DNA from: Microbacterium sp. BR1
GTDB taxonomy: Bacteria > Actinomycetota > Actinomycetes > Actinomycetales > Microbacteriaceae
NCBI RefSeq assembly: GCF_002812725.1
Contig: NZ_NMUN01000004.1
Coordinates: 930,001-994,000 of the forward strand
Direction: 5' to 3'
Length of the DNA: 64,000 bases
In this document: piece by piece, positions 44,893-54,225 of the stretch
Numbering within the stretch: position 1 is the stretch's first letter
Layout: each line of letters begins with the position of its first letter
Notes under the pieces: generated by a model
Database searches by the model: none
Told to the model about the DNA's origin: nothing
The model's input: only the letters and a program-made list of their open reading frames with translations
Program-made: the position numbers and the translations under genes

Positions 44893-45432
44893 ATGTCGAC
44901 TCGCATGTGGCCCGCCCTCTTCGCCTGGGGGGCGGGCCTCATCCATATCGCCGTCGCGGCGGGCTCACCGATCGGCGTACTCCTGCCGCTCACGGCGCTG
45001 GGTGCCGCCGAGCTGGCGTGGGGAATCGTCGCGCTGCGCCTCGGGCGGATGCCGCTGGTCCGCACGACCCTCGGGGTGGGTGTCGCCGCGACCCTCGGCG
45101 GACTCGTTCTCGCCCTGTTCGACCTGATGGCGTGGATCCCGCTCGTGAGCTCGAGCATCATGCTCGTGGCGGTCGCGGGCGCGGCGGCCGCGACGATGCG
45201 CGGGGCCGCTCGGACAGGGGACGGACGGGGCGCAGCCGGAAGGGGCGCAGCCGGAAGGGGCGCGGATGCCGAGTCATCCGCTCGCTCGTCGGCACCCGCC
45301 GGGCGCACGCTGATCGGGGTCGTCGCGGGAGCCCTGCTGGTATCGGCGCTGACGACCCCGGCGCTCGCGCAGACCAACGCCGGCGACTACGCCGTGCCGC
45401 ACGGCGAGATGACGGGCCACCACGGGCACTGA
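44893..45432 (+). CDS. Hypothetical multi-pass membrane protein with a His-rich end
   Basis: A 179-residue protein with four hydrophobic segments in the first 110 residues, a cytoplasmic linker with a GRGAAGRGA repeat, one more segment (GVVAGALLVSALTTPALA) and a short tail ending HGEMTGHHGH. No family is recognised. The His-rich tail could bind metal. It is co-transcribed with the DUF4383 gene; palindrome D follows 28 nt after the stop. Confidence 0.68.
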   Translation: MSTRMWPALFAWGAGLIHIAVAAGSPIGVLLPLTALGAAELAWGIVALRLGRMPLVRTTLGVGVAATLGGLVLALFDLMAWIPLVSSSIMLVAVAGAAAATMRGAARTGDGRGAAGRGAAGRGADAESSARSSAPAGRTLIGVVAGALLVSALTTPALAQTNAGDYAVPHGEMTGHHGH

Positions 45433-45459
45433 CCCTTTCCGGGGCTGAGGCTTTCCGTC

Positions 45460-45521
45460 CGCGAACGGACGCGACTCGCCGCGTGATCCCCTGCGGATAC
45501 GGCGAGTCGCGTCCGTTCGCG
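45460..45521. repeat. Palindromic element D (GCGACTCGCCG family)
   Basis: Perfect 22-bp arms separated by 18 nt; the arm begins CGCGAACGGACGCGACTC and ends GCCG. The core is shared with element C. It lies just past a stop and probably acts as a terminator as well. Confidence 0.88.
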
Positions 45522-45594
45522 AGAAGACACGGCAACGTCGGCGCGGGATGATGGGGTGTTGGCGCGAGGACGTCGGCACCGAAGGAGCGCACCC

Positions 45595-45981
45595 ATGGTC
45601 ATCGCCGGTCTGATCTTCGCGGGCCTCGCGGCCCTGATCCACGTCTACATCTTCGTGCTCGAGTCGGTCGTCTGGACGACCCCGCGGGCGCGAAGGACGT
45701 TCGGCACGACCCGCGAACAAGCGCAACAGACGCGCGAAATGGCATTCAACCAGGGCTTCTACAACCTGTTTCTCGCCGTTGCGACGGGACTCGGGATCAT
45801 CCTGGTCGCGGTGGGATACCTGCCCGTCGGCGCCACCCTCGTGCTCGTCGGCACGGGTTCGATGCTCGCCGCGAGCCTGGTGCTGGTGCTGTCGTCGCCC
45901 GCGAAGGCGCGCGCCGCCGCCGTTCAGGGCGTTCCGCCGCTGATCGCCGTCGTCCTGGTGACCGTGGGGCTCGTTTTCTGA
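45595..45981 (+). CDS. DUF1304 family membrane protein
   Basis: A 128-residue protein with four membrane segments. The family features are GLAALIHVYIFVLESVVW at the start and FNQGFYNLFLA in the middle. The function is unknown. ATG 45595 follows GAAGGAG; an upstream ATG at 45556 lies before that site. The gene stands alone between palindrome D and the SOS-type promoter of imuA'. Confidence 0.87.
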   Translation: MVIAGLIFAGLAALIHVYIFVLESVVWTTPRARRTFGTTREQAQQTREMAFNQGFYNLFLAVATGLGIILVAVGYLPVGATLVLVGTGSMLAASLVLVLSSPAKARAAAVQGVPPLIAVVLVTVGLVF

Positions 45982-46016
45982 TTCGTACACCTGTCCCGTC
46001 AACCCCCTGTCCAGTG

Positions 46017-46032
46017 TCGAAGCTTTGTTCTA
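46017..46032 (+). promoter_or_regulatory. LexA-type SOS box upstream of imuA'
   Basis: TCGAAGCTTTGTTCTA matches the actinobacterial SOS box TCGAAC-N4-GTTCGA at 10 of 12 fixed bases. It overlaps the first two bases of the -10 hexamer TAGCAT, so bound LexA would block RNA polymerase. Confidence 0.7.
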
Positions 46033-46036
46033 GCAT
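46031..46036 (+). promoter_or_regulatory. -10 element of imuA' (leaderless)
   Basis: TAGCAT ends 6 nt before ATG 46043. Confidence 0.55.
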
Positions 46037-46042
46037 GACGGG

Positions 46043-46768
46043 ATGGCAACGCTCCTCCCCCACGCAGCGGCTGGGCATGATCGAGCTTCGCCCGCGGACG
46101 AGCTGAGGCGCCTGCGGACGCAACTCGAGCGCGCACAGGCACCGCGGGTCGATGCTCCGCCGTTGCCGGTGCATCCGTTGCTGGCAGAGCTCCTCCCCGA
46201 GGGCGGGCTGCGTCCCGGCTCCTCGTATGCGATCTCGGCATCCCCGAGTCTGCTGCTGGCGCTCATCTCCACCGCGTCGCAGGCGGGATCGTGGTGCGCG
46301 GCGATCGGGATGCCGACCCTGGGTGCCGAGGCCGCCGCATCGTTCGGTGTGGACCTCGAACGTCTCGTGCTCATCCCCGAACCGGGCCAGCGGTGGCTGG
46401 CGGTAGCCGCGGCGGTAGCCGAGGTCCTGCCGATCGTGGCGGTACGCCCGCAAGGTCGCGCCCGCGACGGCGATGTCGCGCGGTTGAGCGCCCGCCTGCG
46501 CGACCGCGGCACCGTTCTGCTCGTGCTGGGCGATTGGCCCGGAGCAGATGCCCTGCTGAGCGTGAGCGAACCGTACTGGAGCGGTGTGGAAGCCGGGCAC
46601 GGATATCTCGAGGGCCGCGAGGTCACCGTCACCGCGAGCAGCCGCCGCTCCCCCGTGCCACGGAGCGCCCGGATGCTGCTACCCGGCCCCGATGGAGGCC
46701 TGGACGTTCGCACCCCGGCCCGCGACACAAACCTTGCTCCGCCCATCCGCATTCGAGCGGCGGGCTGA
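46043..46768 (+). CDS. imuA': ImuA' mutasome accessory protein (RecA-like)
   Basis: A 241-residue protein of the actinobacterial ImuA' type. It keeps the outline of a RecA core (LPEGGLRPGSSYAISASPSLLLALI and VLLVLGDWPG), but the Walker A lysine is not visible, so ATP binding is doubtful. In mycobacteria ImuA', ImuB and DnaE2 form a damage-induced error-prone polymerase complex. The same three genes follow one another here under one SOS-type promoter. Confidence 0.83.
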   Translation: MATLLPHAAAGHDRASPADELRRLRTQLERAQAPRVDAPPLPVHPLLAELLPEGGLRPGSSYAISASPSLLLALISTASQAGSWCAAIGMPTLGAEAAASFGVDLERLVLIPEPGQRWLAVAAAVAEVLPIVAVRPQGRARDGDVARLSARLRDRGTVLLVLGDWPGADALLSVSEPYWSGVEAGHGYLEGREVTVTASSRRSPVPRSARMLLPGPDGGLDVRTPARDTNLAPPIRIRAAG

Positions 46769-46770
46769 TC

Positions 46771-48393
46771 GTGGACGTCGTGCGCAGCCTGGTGCTGTGG
46801 ATCCCCGATTGGCCGATCGTCGCCCTGGCGAGGGAGACAGGCGACCTCGCGCGTGGACTCGCCGAGGGCATGGACGCGCTCGCACCACCTCCCCCCGTCG
46901 CGATCATGCGCGCGAATCGGGTGGTCGCGTGCTCCGCCGCCGCGCGGGCCGAGGGAGTGCGGCGGGGGCAGCGCAGACGCGACGCCCAGGCGCGCTGTCC
47001 TGCCCTGCGGGTGGTCGCCGACGACACCGCACGCGATCATCGCGCCTTCCTGCCCGTCGTCGAGGCGATCGAGGCCCGCGCGCCGGGCGTCCAGATCATC
47101 CGACCGGGACTCTGCGCGTTGCGTGCGCGCGGGCCGGCCCGCTACTACGGCGGCGAAGAGGCGGCCGCCCGGGTGCTGCGCGATTCACTCGATGTTCTGG
47201 GAATCCCCGATACACGCGCGGGCGTCGCCGACGGTCCCTTCACCGCCGAGCAGGCAGCTCGGCGCGCGGGACCGGCCACGAGCACGGGCACGGGCACGGG
47301 CACGGGCACGGGCACGGGCACGGGCACGGGCGGCATCCTGGTGATCCCGCCGGGCGATGCGGCGGCGTTCTTGTCCGGCCTATCGGTCGTCACGCTCGAG
47401 GATGATGAGCTGATCGGTCTGCTTGCCCGACTGGGCGTGCGGACGCTCGGCGACTTCGCCGCGCTGGACGTCGAGAAGGTGCGCGGGAGGTTCGGGGAAC
47501 GAGGCATCCGTCTGCATGCCCTCGCCGGGGGGCGCGACCCCCGCGCGATGGTCGCGCGCATCCCTCCGCCGGACCTCGAGCGGCAGATCGCGTTCGAGCC
47601 GCCCCTCGAGCTCGTCGACCAGATCGGCTTCGGGGTACGAACCACCGCCGACGAATTCATCCACGGCCTGACGCGAACATCCCTCGTCTGCACCGAACTG
47701 CGGGTCGAGCTGACCGACGAGGGCGGCGGGTTCTCGGAGCGGGTGTGGCTGCATCCGACGTGCTTCGACGCCCCCGACGTCGTCGACCGGGTGCGCTGGC
47801 AGCTCGAGTCCGCGATTGGCAACGATCTGAAGAGCGGGGTCGCGCTGGTGCGGTTGATTCCGCAAGCGGTGGATGCCGCATCCCACCACGAGCCGGGACT
47901 TTTCGGACAGGGTGCCGAAGAGCGCGTGCACCATGCGCTGTCGCGCGTGCAGGCGATGCTCGGACATCGCGGGGTGTCGACCCCGACGCTGAGCGGAGGC
48001 CGATGGTTGTCCGAGCGGCAGACGCTCGTGCCGTGGGGTGACCGGATATCCGTCCCCCGCTCCCGCGCACAGCCCTGGCCGGGCCACCTACCGGCTCCCC
48101 TGCCCGCGACCGTTTTTCCCGCGGGACAGGGCGCCGCGGTGACCGACCACGAGGGACGCTCGGTGAGCGTCGACGAGCGCGGTCGACTGAGCGCACCACC
48201 TGTGCGCCTGGGGCTCGAGGGCCGGCAACGTCCGGTCGCCGAATGGGCGGGCCCCTGGCCCATACGCGAGCGCACCTGGGATGCCGAACGCGGCCGCACG
48301 GCGTACCGGCTGCAGATCGTCGACGCCGATCAGACGGCCTGGATGCTCGTGAACGAGGGCGAGCGCTGGTGGGCCGAGGGCAGGTACGACTGA
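46771..48393 (+). CDS. imuB: ImuB, catalytically inactive Y-family polymerase homologue
   Basis: A 540-residue Y-family protein. It starts [14 protein letters not shown]; the acidic residues of a live active site are replaced there (IPDW in place of xxDx-FFA), as expected for ImuB, which serves as the clamp-binding bridge between ImuA' and DnaE2. [12 protein letters not shown] and the little-finger domain follow. Residues 171-187 are eight Thr-Gly pairs from a hexanucleotide repeat. GTG 46771 starts 2 nt past the imuA' stop; its TGA overlaps the dnaE2 ATG as TGATG. Confidence 0.88.
   Translation: MDVVRSLVLWIPDWPIVALARETGDLARGLAEGMDALAPPPPVAIMRANRVVACSAAARAEGVRRGQRRRDAQARCPALRVVADDTARDHRAFLPVVEAIEARAPGVQIIRPGLCALRARGPARYYGGEEAAARVLRDSLDVLGIPDTRAGVADGPFTAEQAARRAGPATSTGTGTGTGTGTGTGTGGILVIPPGDAAAFLSGLSVVTLEDDELIGLLARLGVRTLGDFAALDVEKVRGRFGERGIRLHALAGGRDPRAMVARIPPPDLERQIAFEPPLELVDQIGFGVRTTADEFIHGLTRTSLVCTELRVELTDEGGGFSERVWLHPTCFDAPDVVDRVRWQLESAIGNDLKSGVALVRLIPQAVDAASHHEPGLFGQGAEERVHHALSRVQAMLGHRGVSTPTLSGGRWLSERQTLVPWGDRISVPRSRAQPWPGHLPAPLPATVFPAGQGAAVTDHEGRSVSVDERGRLSAPPVRLGLEGRQRPVAEWAGPWPIRERTWDAERGRTAYRLQIVDADQTAWMLVNEGERWWAEGRYD
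47283..47330 (+). repeat. Hexanucleotide microsatellite, eight perfect CACGGG copies, inside imuB
   Basis: 48 bp of exact repeats encode (Thr-Gly)8 in the catalytic-core region of ImuB. A change in copy number would not shift the frame. Confidence 0.95.
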
Positions 48394-51300
48394 TGGGTTT
48401 CGACAACCCGCCCGTGCCGTGGTCCGAGCTCGAACGCATACTCAGCGGCCGCCGACCCGACCCGACCCCGCCCAACGCGGACGGCGGCGACAGCCCGGCG
48501 TGGTCGCGCAAGCGCTCGGCCTACGTCAAACCGCCCGTGCTGCGCCCCGACGTCAGCGTCCCCTACGCCGAACTGCACGCACACTCGTCGTACTCATTCC
48601 TCGACGGGGCGTCCTCACCCGAGGACCTCGTCGAAGAGGCCGAACGACTGGGCCTGCACGCCCTCGCGCTGACCGATCACGACGGTTTCTACGGCATCGT
48701 GCGCTTCGCCGAGGCCGCCGAGGCCTTCGCCCTCCGCACCGTTTTCGGTGCCGAGCTCTCGCTCGAGCTCACCCGCCCGCAGAAGGGCGAGCCCGAGCCC
48801 GAGGGTGCGCACCTGGTCGTCCTCGCCCGCGGCGAAGAGGGATACCACCGCCTGGCCGGCGCGATCACGGCCGCACAGCTGCGAGGCGCCGAGAAGGGCC
48901 GACCCGTCTACGACCTCGAAGAACTCGCCGAGCAGTCCGGCGCGGGCGGGGCCGGGCGAGGTGGCAGCGCGGACGGCCACTGGGCCGTGCTGACCGGATG
49001 CCGCAAGGGTGCCGTGCGACGGGCGCTCGACGCCGAGGGGATCGACGGTGCCGCACGCGAACTCGATCGCCTGGTCGCGTTGTTCGGCCGCGACAGCGTG
49101 CACGTCGAACTGACCGACCACGGCGATCCGCTCGACTCACGCCGCAACGACACCCTCGCGGCTCTCGCGGCCGAGCGGCGCCTGAGCATGATCGCCACGA
49201 ACAACGTCCACTACGCCGCCCCCGAACGCGCCCGGCTCGCGGCGGCGGTCGCGGCCGTGCGGGCGAACCGCAGCCTGGACGAGCTGGACGGATGGCTGCC
49301 CGCGCATCACGCAGCACACCTGCGCTCGGGGGCCGAGATGCACGCCCGCTTCGCCCGATATCCCGGGGCCGTGGCCGGCACCGTTCCCCTCGCCGACGAG
49401 CTCGCGTTTCCCCTGCGCCGCGCCAAGCCCGCGCTGCCGCGCCAGGAGGTGCCCGAGGGCCACACGCCGATGTCGTGGCTGCGCCACCTCGTCTGGCAGG
49501 CCGTGCCGCGGACCTATCCGCGCCTGAGCGCGGCCGAGCGGGAACGGATCGAGGGCGAGCTCGACGTCATCGAGCGCAAGGACTTCCCCGGCTACTTCCT
49601 GATCGTGCACGACATCGTCGCCGAGGCCCGGCGCCGGGGCATCCTGTGCCAGGGGCGCGGGTCCGCCGCGAACAGCGCCGTCTGCTTCCTGCTGAACATC
49701 ACGGCGGTCGATCCGATCTACTACCGCCTGCCGTTCGAGCGGTTCCTGTCGTCCCTGCGCGACGAAGAGCCCGACATCGACGTCGACTTCGATTCGGATC
49801 GCCGGGAAGAGATCATCCAGTGGGTCTACGGCCGCTACGGCCGCGAGCGTGCCGCCCAGGTCGCGAACGTCATCCAGTACCGGCCGAAGAACGCCGTGCG
49901 CGACATGGCCAAGGCTCTCGGACATTCGCCCGGGCAGCAGGATGCCTGGTCGGCCCAGGTCGAGCGTTGGGGCGCCGAGCTGACCTCGTCAGACCACGAC
50001 ATCCCCGATCAGGTGATCGAATACGCGACCGAGCTGCTCAAGGCGCCGCGGCACCTCGGCATCCACTCGGGTGGAATGGTGCTGACGGACCGACCCGTCG
50101 GCGAGGTCGTGCCGATCGAGCACGCGCGGATGCCCGGCCGCACCGTCATCCAGTGGGACAAGGACGACGCGGCCTGGATGGGCCTGGTCAAGTTCGACCT
50201 GCTGGGCCTCGGCATGCTCGCGGCCCTGCAGCACTGCTTCGACCTGATCCGCGACGCGACGGGCGAGCGGTGGGAGCTCGCGACGCTGCCGAAGGAGGAG
50301 CCGGCCGTCTTCGACATGCTGTGCCGCGCCGACTCGATCGGGGTGTTCCAGGTCGAGTCACGCGCGCAGATGGGCCTGCTCCCGCGTCTCCAACCCCGCG
50401 CCTTCTACGACCTCGTCGTCGAGATCGCCCTCATCCGTCCGGGTCCGATCCAGGGCGGTGCGGTGCATCCGTTCGTCCGGCGCAAACTCGGCCGCGAACC
50501 CATCACGTACCCGCATCCGAAACTCGAGCCCGTGCTCGAGCGGACGCTCGGCGTACCGGTGTTCCAAGAGCAGCTCATGCAGATCGCGATGGCGGTCGGC
50601 GGATGCACGGGCGAGGAGGCCGACCTGCTGCGCCGCGCGATGGGCTCGAAGCGCGGGCTCGAGAAGATCGATTCGCTGCGGGATCGCCTGTACGAGGGGA
50701 TGGCTTCGAACGGCCTCACGGGCGACGTGGCCGACGACATCTACGCCAAGATCCAGGCGTTCGCGAACTTCGGCTTCGCGGAATCGCACTCCCTGTCGTT
50801 CGGGCTGCTGGTATACGCCAGCTCGTGGATCAAGCTGCACTACCCGGCGGCGTTCCTCGCGGGTCTGCTCCGGTCGCAGCCGATGGGGTTCTACTCCCCC
50901 GCGACCCTGGTCGCCGACGCCCGGCGCCACGGGGTGGAGGTGCTGCGGCCCGACCTGCAGCGCTCGGGGGTGACCGAGCTGCTCGAGCCCGTGACCGACG
51001 ATGCGCCCGGGGCGGACGCGGGCGCATCGTCGTCCGCGCGCGGTTCCGAGAGCGCGCCCCGAAGAGTGCGCCGTCCCACGGGCCTGGACTCCTGCCTCGC
51101 CCCCGAGCAACCCGCGCCGGGCCTGTTCGATGCGAAAGCACCGGACGTCTCGGCCGCATATCGTCGCGACGGCGCCTTCGCCGTGCGCCTGGGACTGAAG
51201 GGTGTCACCGGCATCGGCGAGGCGACCGCGCAGAAGATCGTGACGGAGCGGGATGCCCGGGGTCCCTATCGCGACCTGCACGACCTGGTACGGCGCACGG

Positions 51301-51881
51301 ACGCGACGGCCGCGCAGCTCGAGGCCCTCGCGACCGCCGGTGCCTTCGAATGCCTGGGCCTGACGCGCCGCGAGGCGATCTGGCTGGCGGGGTCGGCCGC
51401 GCAGGATCGCTCGGAGTTCCTGCCGGGCACGATGATCGCCGTCCAGCCCCCGCTGTTCCCCGATCTGACCGGCTACGACACCCTGGCCGCGGACCTGTGG
51501 GCCACGGGCATCTCGACGGGAGACCATCCCCTCGCGCACTACCGTCCCGCCCTCGACGAGCGCGGCGTGCTGTCGTCCGAGGCCATGCGCACGCACGAGG
51601 AGGGCCGGCGCGTCGAGGTCGCGGGACTCGTGACGCACCGGCAGCGCCCGGCGACGGCATCCGGGGTGACGTTCCTCAATCTCGAGGACGAGCACGGGCT
51701 CGTCAACGTGATCTGCACGGTCGGCGTCTGGAACCGCTATCGCCGTGTCGTGCGCGACAGCCCCGCCCTCATCGCGCGGGGCATGCTGGAGCGATCCCCC
51801 GAGGGCGTCACCAACCTCGTGGCCGATGCCTTCGAAGACCTGCGCGTCGGGGTGCGTCACAACTCACGCGATTTCCGCTGA
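48393..51881 (+). CDS. dnaE2: Error-prone DNA polymerase DnaE2
   Basis: A C-family polymerase of 1162 residues used for damage tolerance. After a 50-residue head comes the PHP domain (AELHAHSSYSFLDGASSP). The polymerase palm has PDIDVDFDSDRREEII near residue 461 with the catalytic Asp pair, and GRGSAANSAVCF lies before it. The C-terminal region contains the helix-hairpin-helix (LKGVTGIGEATAQKI) and an OB fold (VEVAGLVTHRQRP). Length and lack of a C-terminal extension fit DnaE2 rather than the replicative DnaE1. Confidence 0.95.
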   Translation: MGFDNPPVPWSELERILSGRRPDPTPPNADGGDSPAWSRKRSAYVKPPVLRPDVSVPYAELHAHSSYSFLDGASSPEDLVEEAERLGLHALALTDHDGFYGIVRFAEAAEAFALRTVFGAELSLELTRPQKGEPEPEGAHLVVLARGEEGYHRLAGAITAAQLRGAEKGRPVYDLEELAEQSGAGGAGRGGSADGHWAVLTGCRKGAVRRALDAEGIDGAARELDRLVALFGRDSVHVELTDHGDPLDSRRNDTLAALAAERRLSMIATNNVHYAAPERARLAAAVAAVRANRSLDELDGWLPAHHAAHLRSGAEMHARFARYPGAVAGTVPLADELAFPLRRAKPALPRQEVPEGHTPMSWLRHLVWQAVPRTYPRLSAAERERIEGELDVIERKDFPGYFLIVHDIVAEARRRGILCQGRGSAANSAVCFLLNITAVDPIYYRLPFERFLSSLRDEEPDIDVDFDSDRREEIIQWVYGRYGRERAAQVANVIQYRPKNAVRDMAKALGHSPGQQDAWSAQVERWGAELTSSDHDIPDQVIEYATELLKAPRHLGIHSGGMVLTDRPVGEVVPIEHARMPGRTVIQWDKDDAAWMGLVKFDLLGLGMLAALQHCFDLIRDATGERWELATLPKEEPAVFDMLCRADSIGVFQVESRAQMGLLPRLQPRAFYDLVVEIALIRPGPIQGGAVHPFVRRKLGREPITYPHPKLEPVLERTLGVPVFQEQLMQIAMAVGGCTGEEADLLRRAMGSKRGLEKIDSLRDRLYEGMASNGLTGDVADDIYAKIQAFANFGFAESHSLSFGLLVYASSWIKLHYPAAFLAGLLRSQPMGFYSPATLVADARRHGVEVLRPDLQRSGVTELLEPVTDDAPGADAGASSSARGSESAPRRVRRPTGLDSCLAPEQPAPGLFDAKAPDVSAAYRRDGAFAVRLGLKGVTGIGEATAQKIVTERDARGPYRDLHDLVRRTDATAAQLEALATAGAFECLGLTRREAIWLAGSAAQDRSEFLPGTMIAVQPPLFPDLTGYDTLAADLWATGISTGDHPLAHYRPALDERGVLSSEAMRTHEEGRRVEVAGLVTHRQRPATASGVTFLNLEDEHGLVNVICTVGVWNRYRRVVRDSPALIARGMLERSPEGVTNLVADAFEDLRVGVRHNSRDFR

Positions 51882-51917
51882 CCGCGTGCGGCCACTCGCG
51901 CACATGTCCGATCCCCC

Positions 51918-51923
51918 TAGACT
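51918..51923 (+). promoter_or_regulatory. -10 element of the dienelactone hydrolase gene (leaderless)
   Basis: TAGACT ends 6 nt before GTG 51930. Confidence 0.6.
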
Positions 51924-51929
51924 GCCGCC

Positions 51930-52670
51930 GTGGGTGAGCGCATCGAGATCAACGGAGTCGACGTCTACCGAGCCGAGCCGGCGGGACCGCCGCGCGGGGC
52001 GATCATCGTGATCCACGAGATCTGGGGCCTCGTGGATCAGATCACGCGGATCGCCGATCGCTGGGCCGACGAGGGATACCTCGCGCTCGCTCCCGATCTG
52101 CTGAGCGGCATCGGGGTCACCCCCGAGGTCGGCGAGGAGCTCGCGGCCCTCAACGCGGACCCCGACGAAGAGAAGCGCGCGTCGCTGCAGCCGCGTCTGA
52201 GGGAAGCGCTCGCCCCCATCCGCTCCCCCGAGTACGCGTCGGAGGCCGTGGCGCGCCTGCGTGCCGTCGTCGACCACCTCGCCGGCCTGCCCGAGATCGG
52301 CGGACGCATCGCCGTGACGGGGTTCTGTTTCGGGGGAACCTACAGCTTCGCCCTCGCCGCGGACGACGACCGGGTCCGCGCCGCCGTGCCCTTCTACGGG
52401 ACGGCGCCCGAACCCGAGGCAATCGCGCGGATCGCGTGCCCCGTCCTCGCGCTCTACGGCGAGCTCGATCCGGCCATCGTCGATCGGCTTCCCGAGGTGC
52501 GCAAGGACATGCGGGCCAACGACATCGCCTTCTCCGACCACGTGTACCCGGGGGCGCGGCACGCGTTCTTCAACGAGACGAACCCCCACACCTACGATCC
52601 GGATGCGGCCGCAGACGCGTGGCGGCGAGCCACGACCTTCGTCGGCGAACGGCTGCACGTCGACGCCTGA
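51930..52670 (+). CDS. Dienelactone hydrolase family protein
   Basis: A 246-residue alpha/beta hydrolase. The nucleophile is Cys in VTGFCFGGTYSF (near residue 133), the acid is Asp in ALYGELDPAI, and the base is His in PGARHAFFNET; the conserved Glu is in IHEIWGL. This is the DLH triad. The substrate may be dienelactone or another small ester; no aromatic-degradation genes surround it. GTG 51930 is preceded by TAGACT at 6 nt. Confidence 0.88.
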   Translation: MGERIEINGVDVYRAEPAGPPRGAIIVIHEIWGLVDQITRIADRWADEGYLALAPDLLSGIGVTPEVGEELAALNADPDEEKRASLQPRLREALAPIRSPEYASEAVARLRAVVDHLAGLPEIGGRIAVTGFCFGGTYSFALAADDDRVRAAVPFYGTAPEPEAIARIACPVLALYGELDPAIVDRLPEVRKDMRANDIAFSDHVYPGARHAFFNETNPHTYDPDAAADAWRRATTFVGERLHVDA

Positions 52671-52682
52671 TCGCGAGGCCGC

Positions 52683-53297
52683 ATGTCGCCGCACGCGGAC
52701 ACACCCCGACCCCCGAGCGATCCCGGCCCGCACCTGCTGCTGTGGTGGCTCCCCGTGGGCGCGGGCGGTCACGTCGTGATCCACACCAGCCGCTGGTGGG
52801 AGGTGATCGATGCATCCGTGCACCGACGTCGACCGCGACCCCTGTTCCACGCCGCGCTCGAACTCGTCGTCGACGGACGGCGGGACATCATCGAGATGGC
52901 TCCCGCGTGGGGCGCACCCGCGGTCGATCGCGGAGTCGTGGCGACGGGGCCGGTGGGCATGCGCGCGCTCGGACGCTCGCGATTCTTCCGCTACGAGGTG
53001 CGATGCTGGCGCGACGGGGTCCTCCCCGACCGCGCCTGGGCGGTGGGTGCGCCCGTGCGCCTGGACGTGGGTCTCGAACGCGCCCGCCATATGTCCGACG
53101 TCGTCGCCTCCGTGCCCGGCTTCGTGTGGGGCCGGGATCCCCTGCGGGTCGGCGACATGTGGAACTCGAACTCGCTCGCGTCGTGGGTGCTCACCCGGAG
53201 CGGGGTCGAGGCATCCGCGCTCCGTCCACCGGACGACGGACGCGCACCGGGCTGGGCGAGCGGGATCGCGGCGGCAGCGATCCGATCCGCTCACTGA
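52683..53297 (+). CDS. Hypothetical protein, possibly a degenerate papain-like fold
   Basis: A 204-residue cytoplasmic protein without signal or membrane segment. It contains WWLPVGAGGHVVIHTSRWWE near the start and DMWNSNSLASWVLTRSG near the end. The latter has the outline of the permuted NlpC/P60 active-site helix (normally NCN or NCQ) with Ser in place of Cys, and the His of VVIH could be its partner. This is a pattern-level guess. ATG 52683 starts 12 nt past the hydrolase stop, so it is probably co-transcribed. Confidence 0.6.
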   Translation: MSPHADTPRPPSDPGPHLLLWWLPVGAGGHVVIHTSRWWEVIDASVHRRRPRPLFHAALELVVDGRRDIIEMAPAWGAPAVDRGVVATGPVGMRALGRSRFFRYEVRCWRDGVLPDRAWAVGAPVRLDVGLERARHMSDVVASVPGFVWGRDPLRVGDMWNSNSLASWVLTRSGVEASALRPPDDGRAPGWASGIAAAAIRSAH

Positions 53298-53306
53298 GCG
53301 CGACGC

Positions 53307-53444
53307 TCAGGGCTGGGGCCGCCGGGTGTCGTACGCCCAATCGTCCGCGATCGCGCCCCGGTCGTCGCGCAGCACGACGGCCATCGTCGCCGCGACGACG
53401 AGAGCGACCAGGGCGAGCGCCACGAGCAGGACGACGATGAGCAT
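53307..53444 (-). CDS. 45-residue single-pass membrane protein
   Basis: ATG 53444 is preceded by GGAGGTCCTC, a strong ribosome site. The product has one membrane segment (MLIVVLLVALALVALVVAA) and a short charged tail (LRDDRGAIADDWAYDTRRP). No homologue is recognised. It is convergent with the 204-residue gene, 9 nt from its stop. Such small anchored peptides often act as modulators, but nothing here shows its partner. Confidence 0.6.
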   Translation of the reverse strand: MLIVVLLVALALVALVVAATMAVVLRDDRGAIADDWAYDTRRPQP

Positions 53445-53673
53445 GAGGACCTCCGGGATCGGGTGGATGGTTCGATCCGATCGCAGTGACGCCCCGCCGA
53501 CAACAGGCCAATCGAAGTGGACTGGCCATTCGGCCCGGTGAAGGCCCGGATTGCCGGGGGCTCGGTCGATCGACACAGGCCAGAGCGTCGGGATTGGACC
53601 GATCCAGATATGCACGGCCCGTGACCGGACATCCCGTCGCGCGGTGCTCCTACGATGGCCGCGAGGAGGAATC

Positions 53674-54144
53674 GTGGGGTTCTCGCTTGCCGGGCTGGCC
53701 GTGTCGCTCGCCGTCCTGGCACCCAATGCGCTTCTGATCTTCTTCCGACCCGTCGATGCCGCGCCGCCGACCCGCACTCCGCGCCCGCTCACCTGGCTGG
53801 AGCGGGCCGGCCAGGCCCTCTGCCTCGTCACTCCCGCCCTGACCGGGCAGGAACCCGGTGATCCGTGGTGGTTCGCCGCGGTGGCAGCCTGCATCGCCGT
53901 GTACCTCGGACTCCGGGTGCGCTACCTCGCGACCGGGCGGCACGTCGCATCGCTCTACGCGCCCCTCGGGCCCGTTCCGGTGCCGATGGCGCTGTTCCCG
54001 ATCGCGGCGTTCCTGTCGGCCGCCGGCTGGCTCGGATCGTGGTGGATCGCGCTCGCGGCGACGATCCTGGCTGCGGGCCACATCCCGATCGCCGTCGCCA
54101 CGGAACGAGCGATCCACGCACCCTCGTCCCCTCTCGGGGGATGA
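53674..54144 (+). CDS. Hypothetical four-segment membrane protein
   Basis: A 156-residue protein. GTG 53674 follows GAGGAGGAATC, an excellent ribosome site, so the earlier ATG at 53551 is rejected. Segments lie at about residues 3-25, 65-80, 100-125 and 128-145, joined by short loops (PWWFAAVAACIAVYLGLRVR). No family recognised. It stands alone. The 230 bp upstream, between it and the divergent 45-residue gene, hold no other gene. Confidence 0.65.
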   Translation: MGFSLAGLAVSLAVLAPNALLIFFRPVDAAPPTRTPRPLTWLERAGQALCLVTPALTGQEPGDPWWFAAVAACIAVYLGLRVRYLATGRHVASLYAPLGPVPVPMALFPIAAFLSAAGWLGSWWIALAATILAAGHIPIAVATERAIHAPSSPLGG

Positions 54145-54225
54145 CACGGACGGCAAGCGCAACCCCTCTCGCGTGAGGCTCGCCACGCGTATCGTGGCCG
54201 ATCATCGTCCCGGAAAGGACCTCGC

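Noticed and set aside
47283..47330. Repeat array as a CRISPR
   Set aside because: Six-base units without spacers inside a coding frame.
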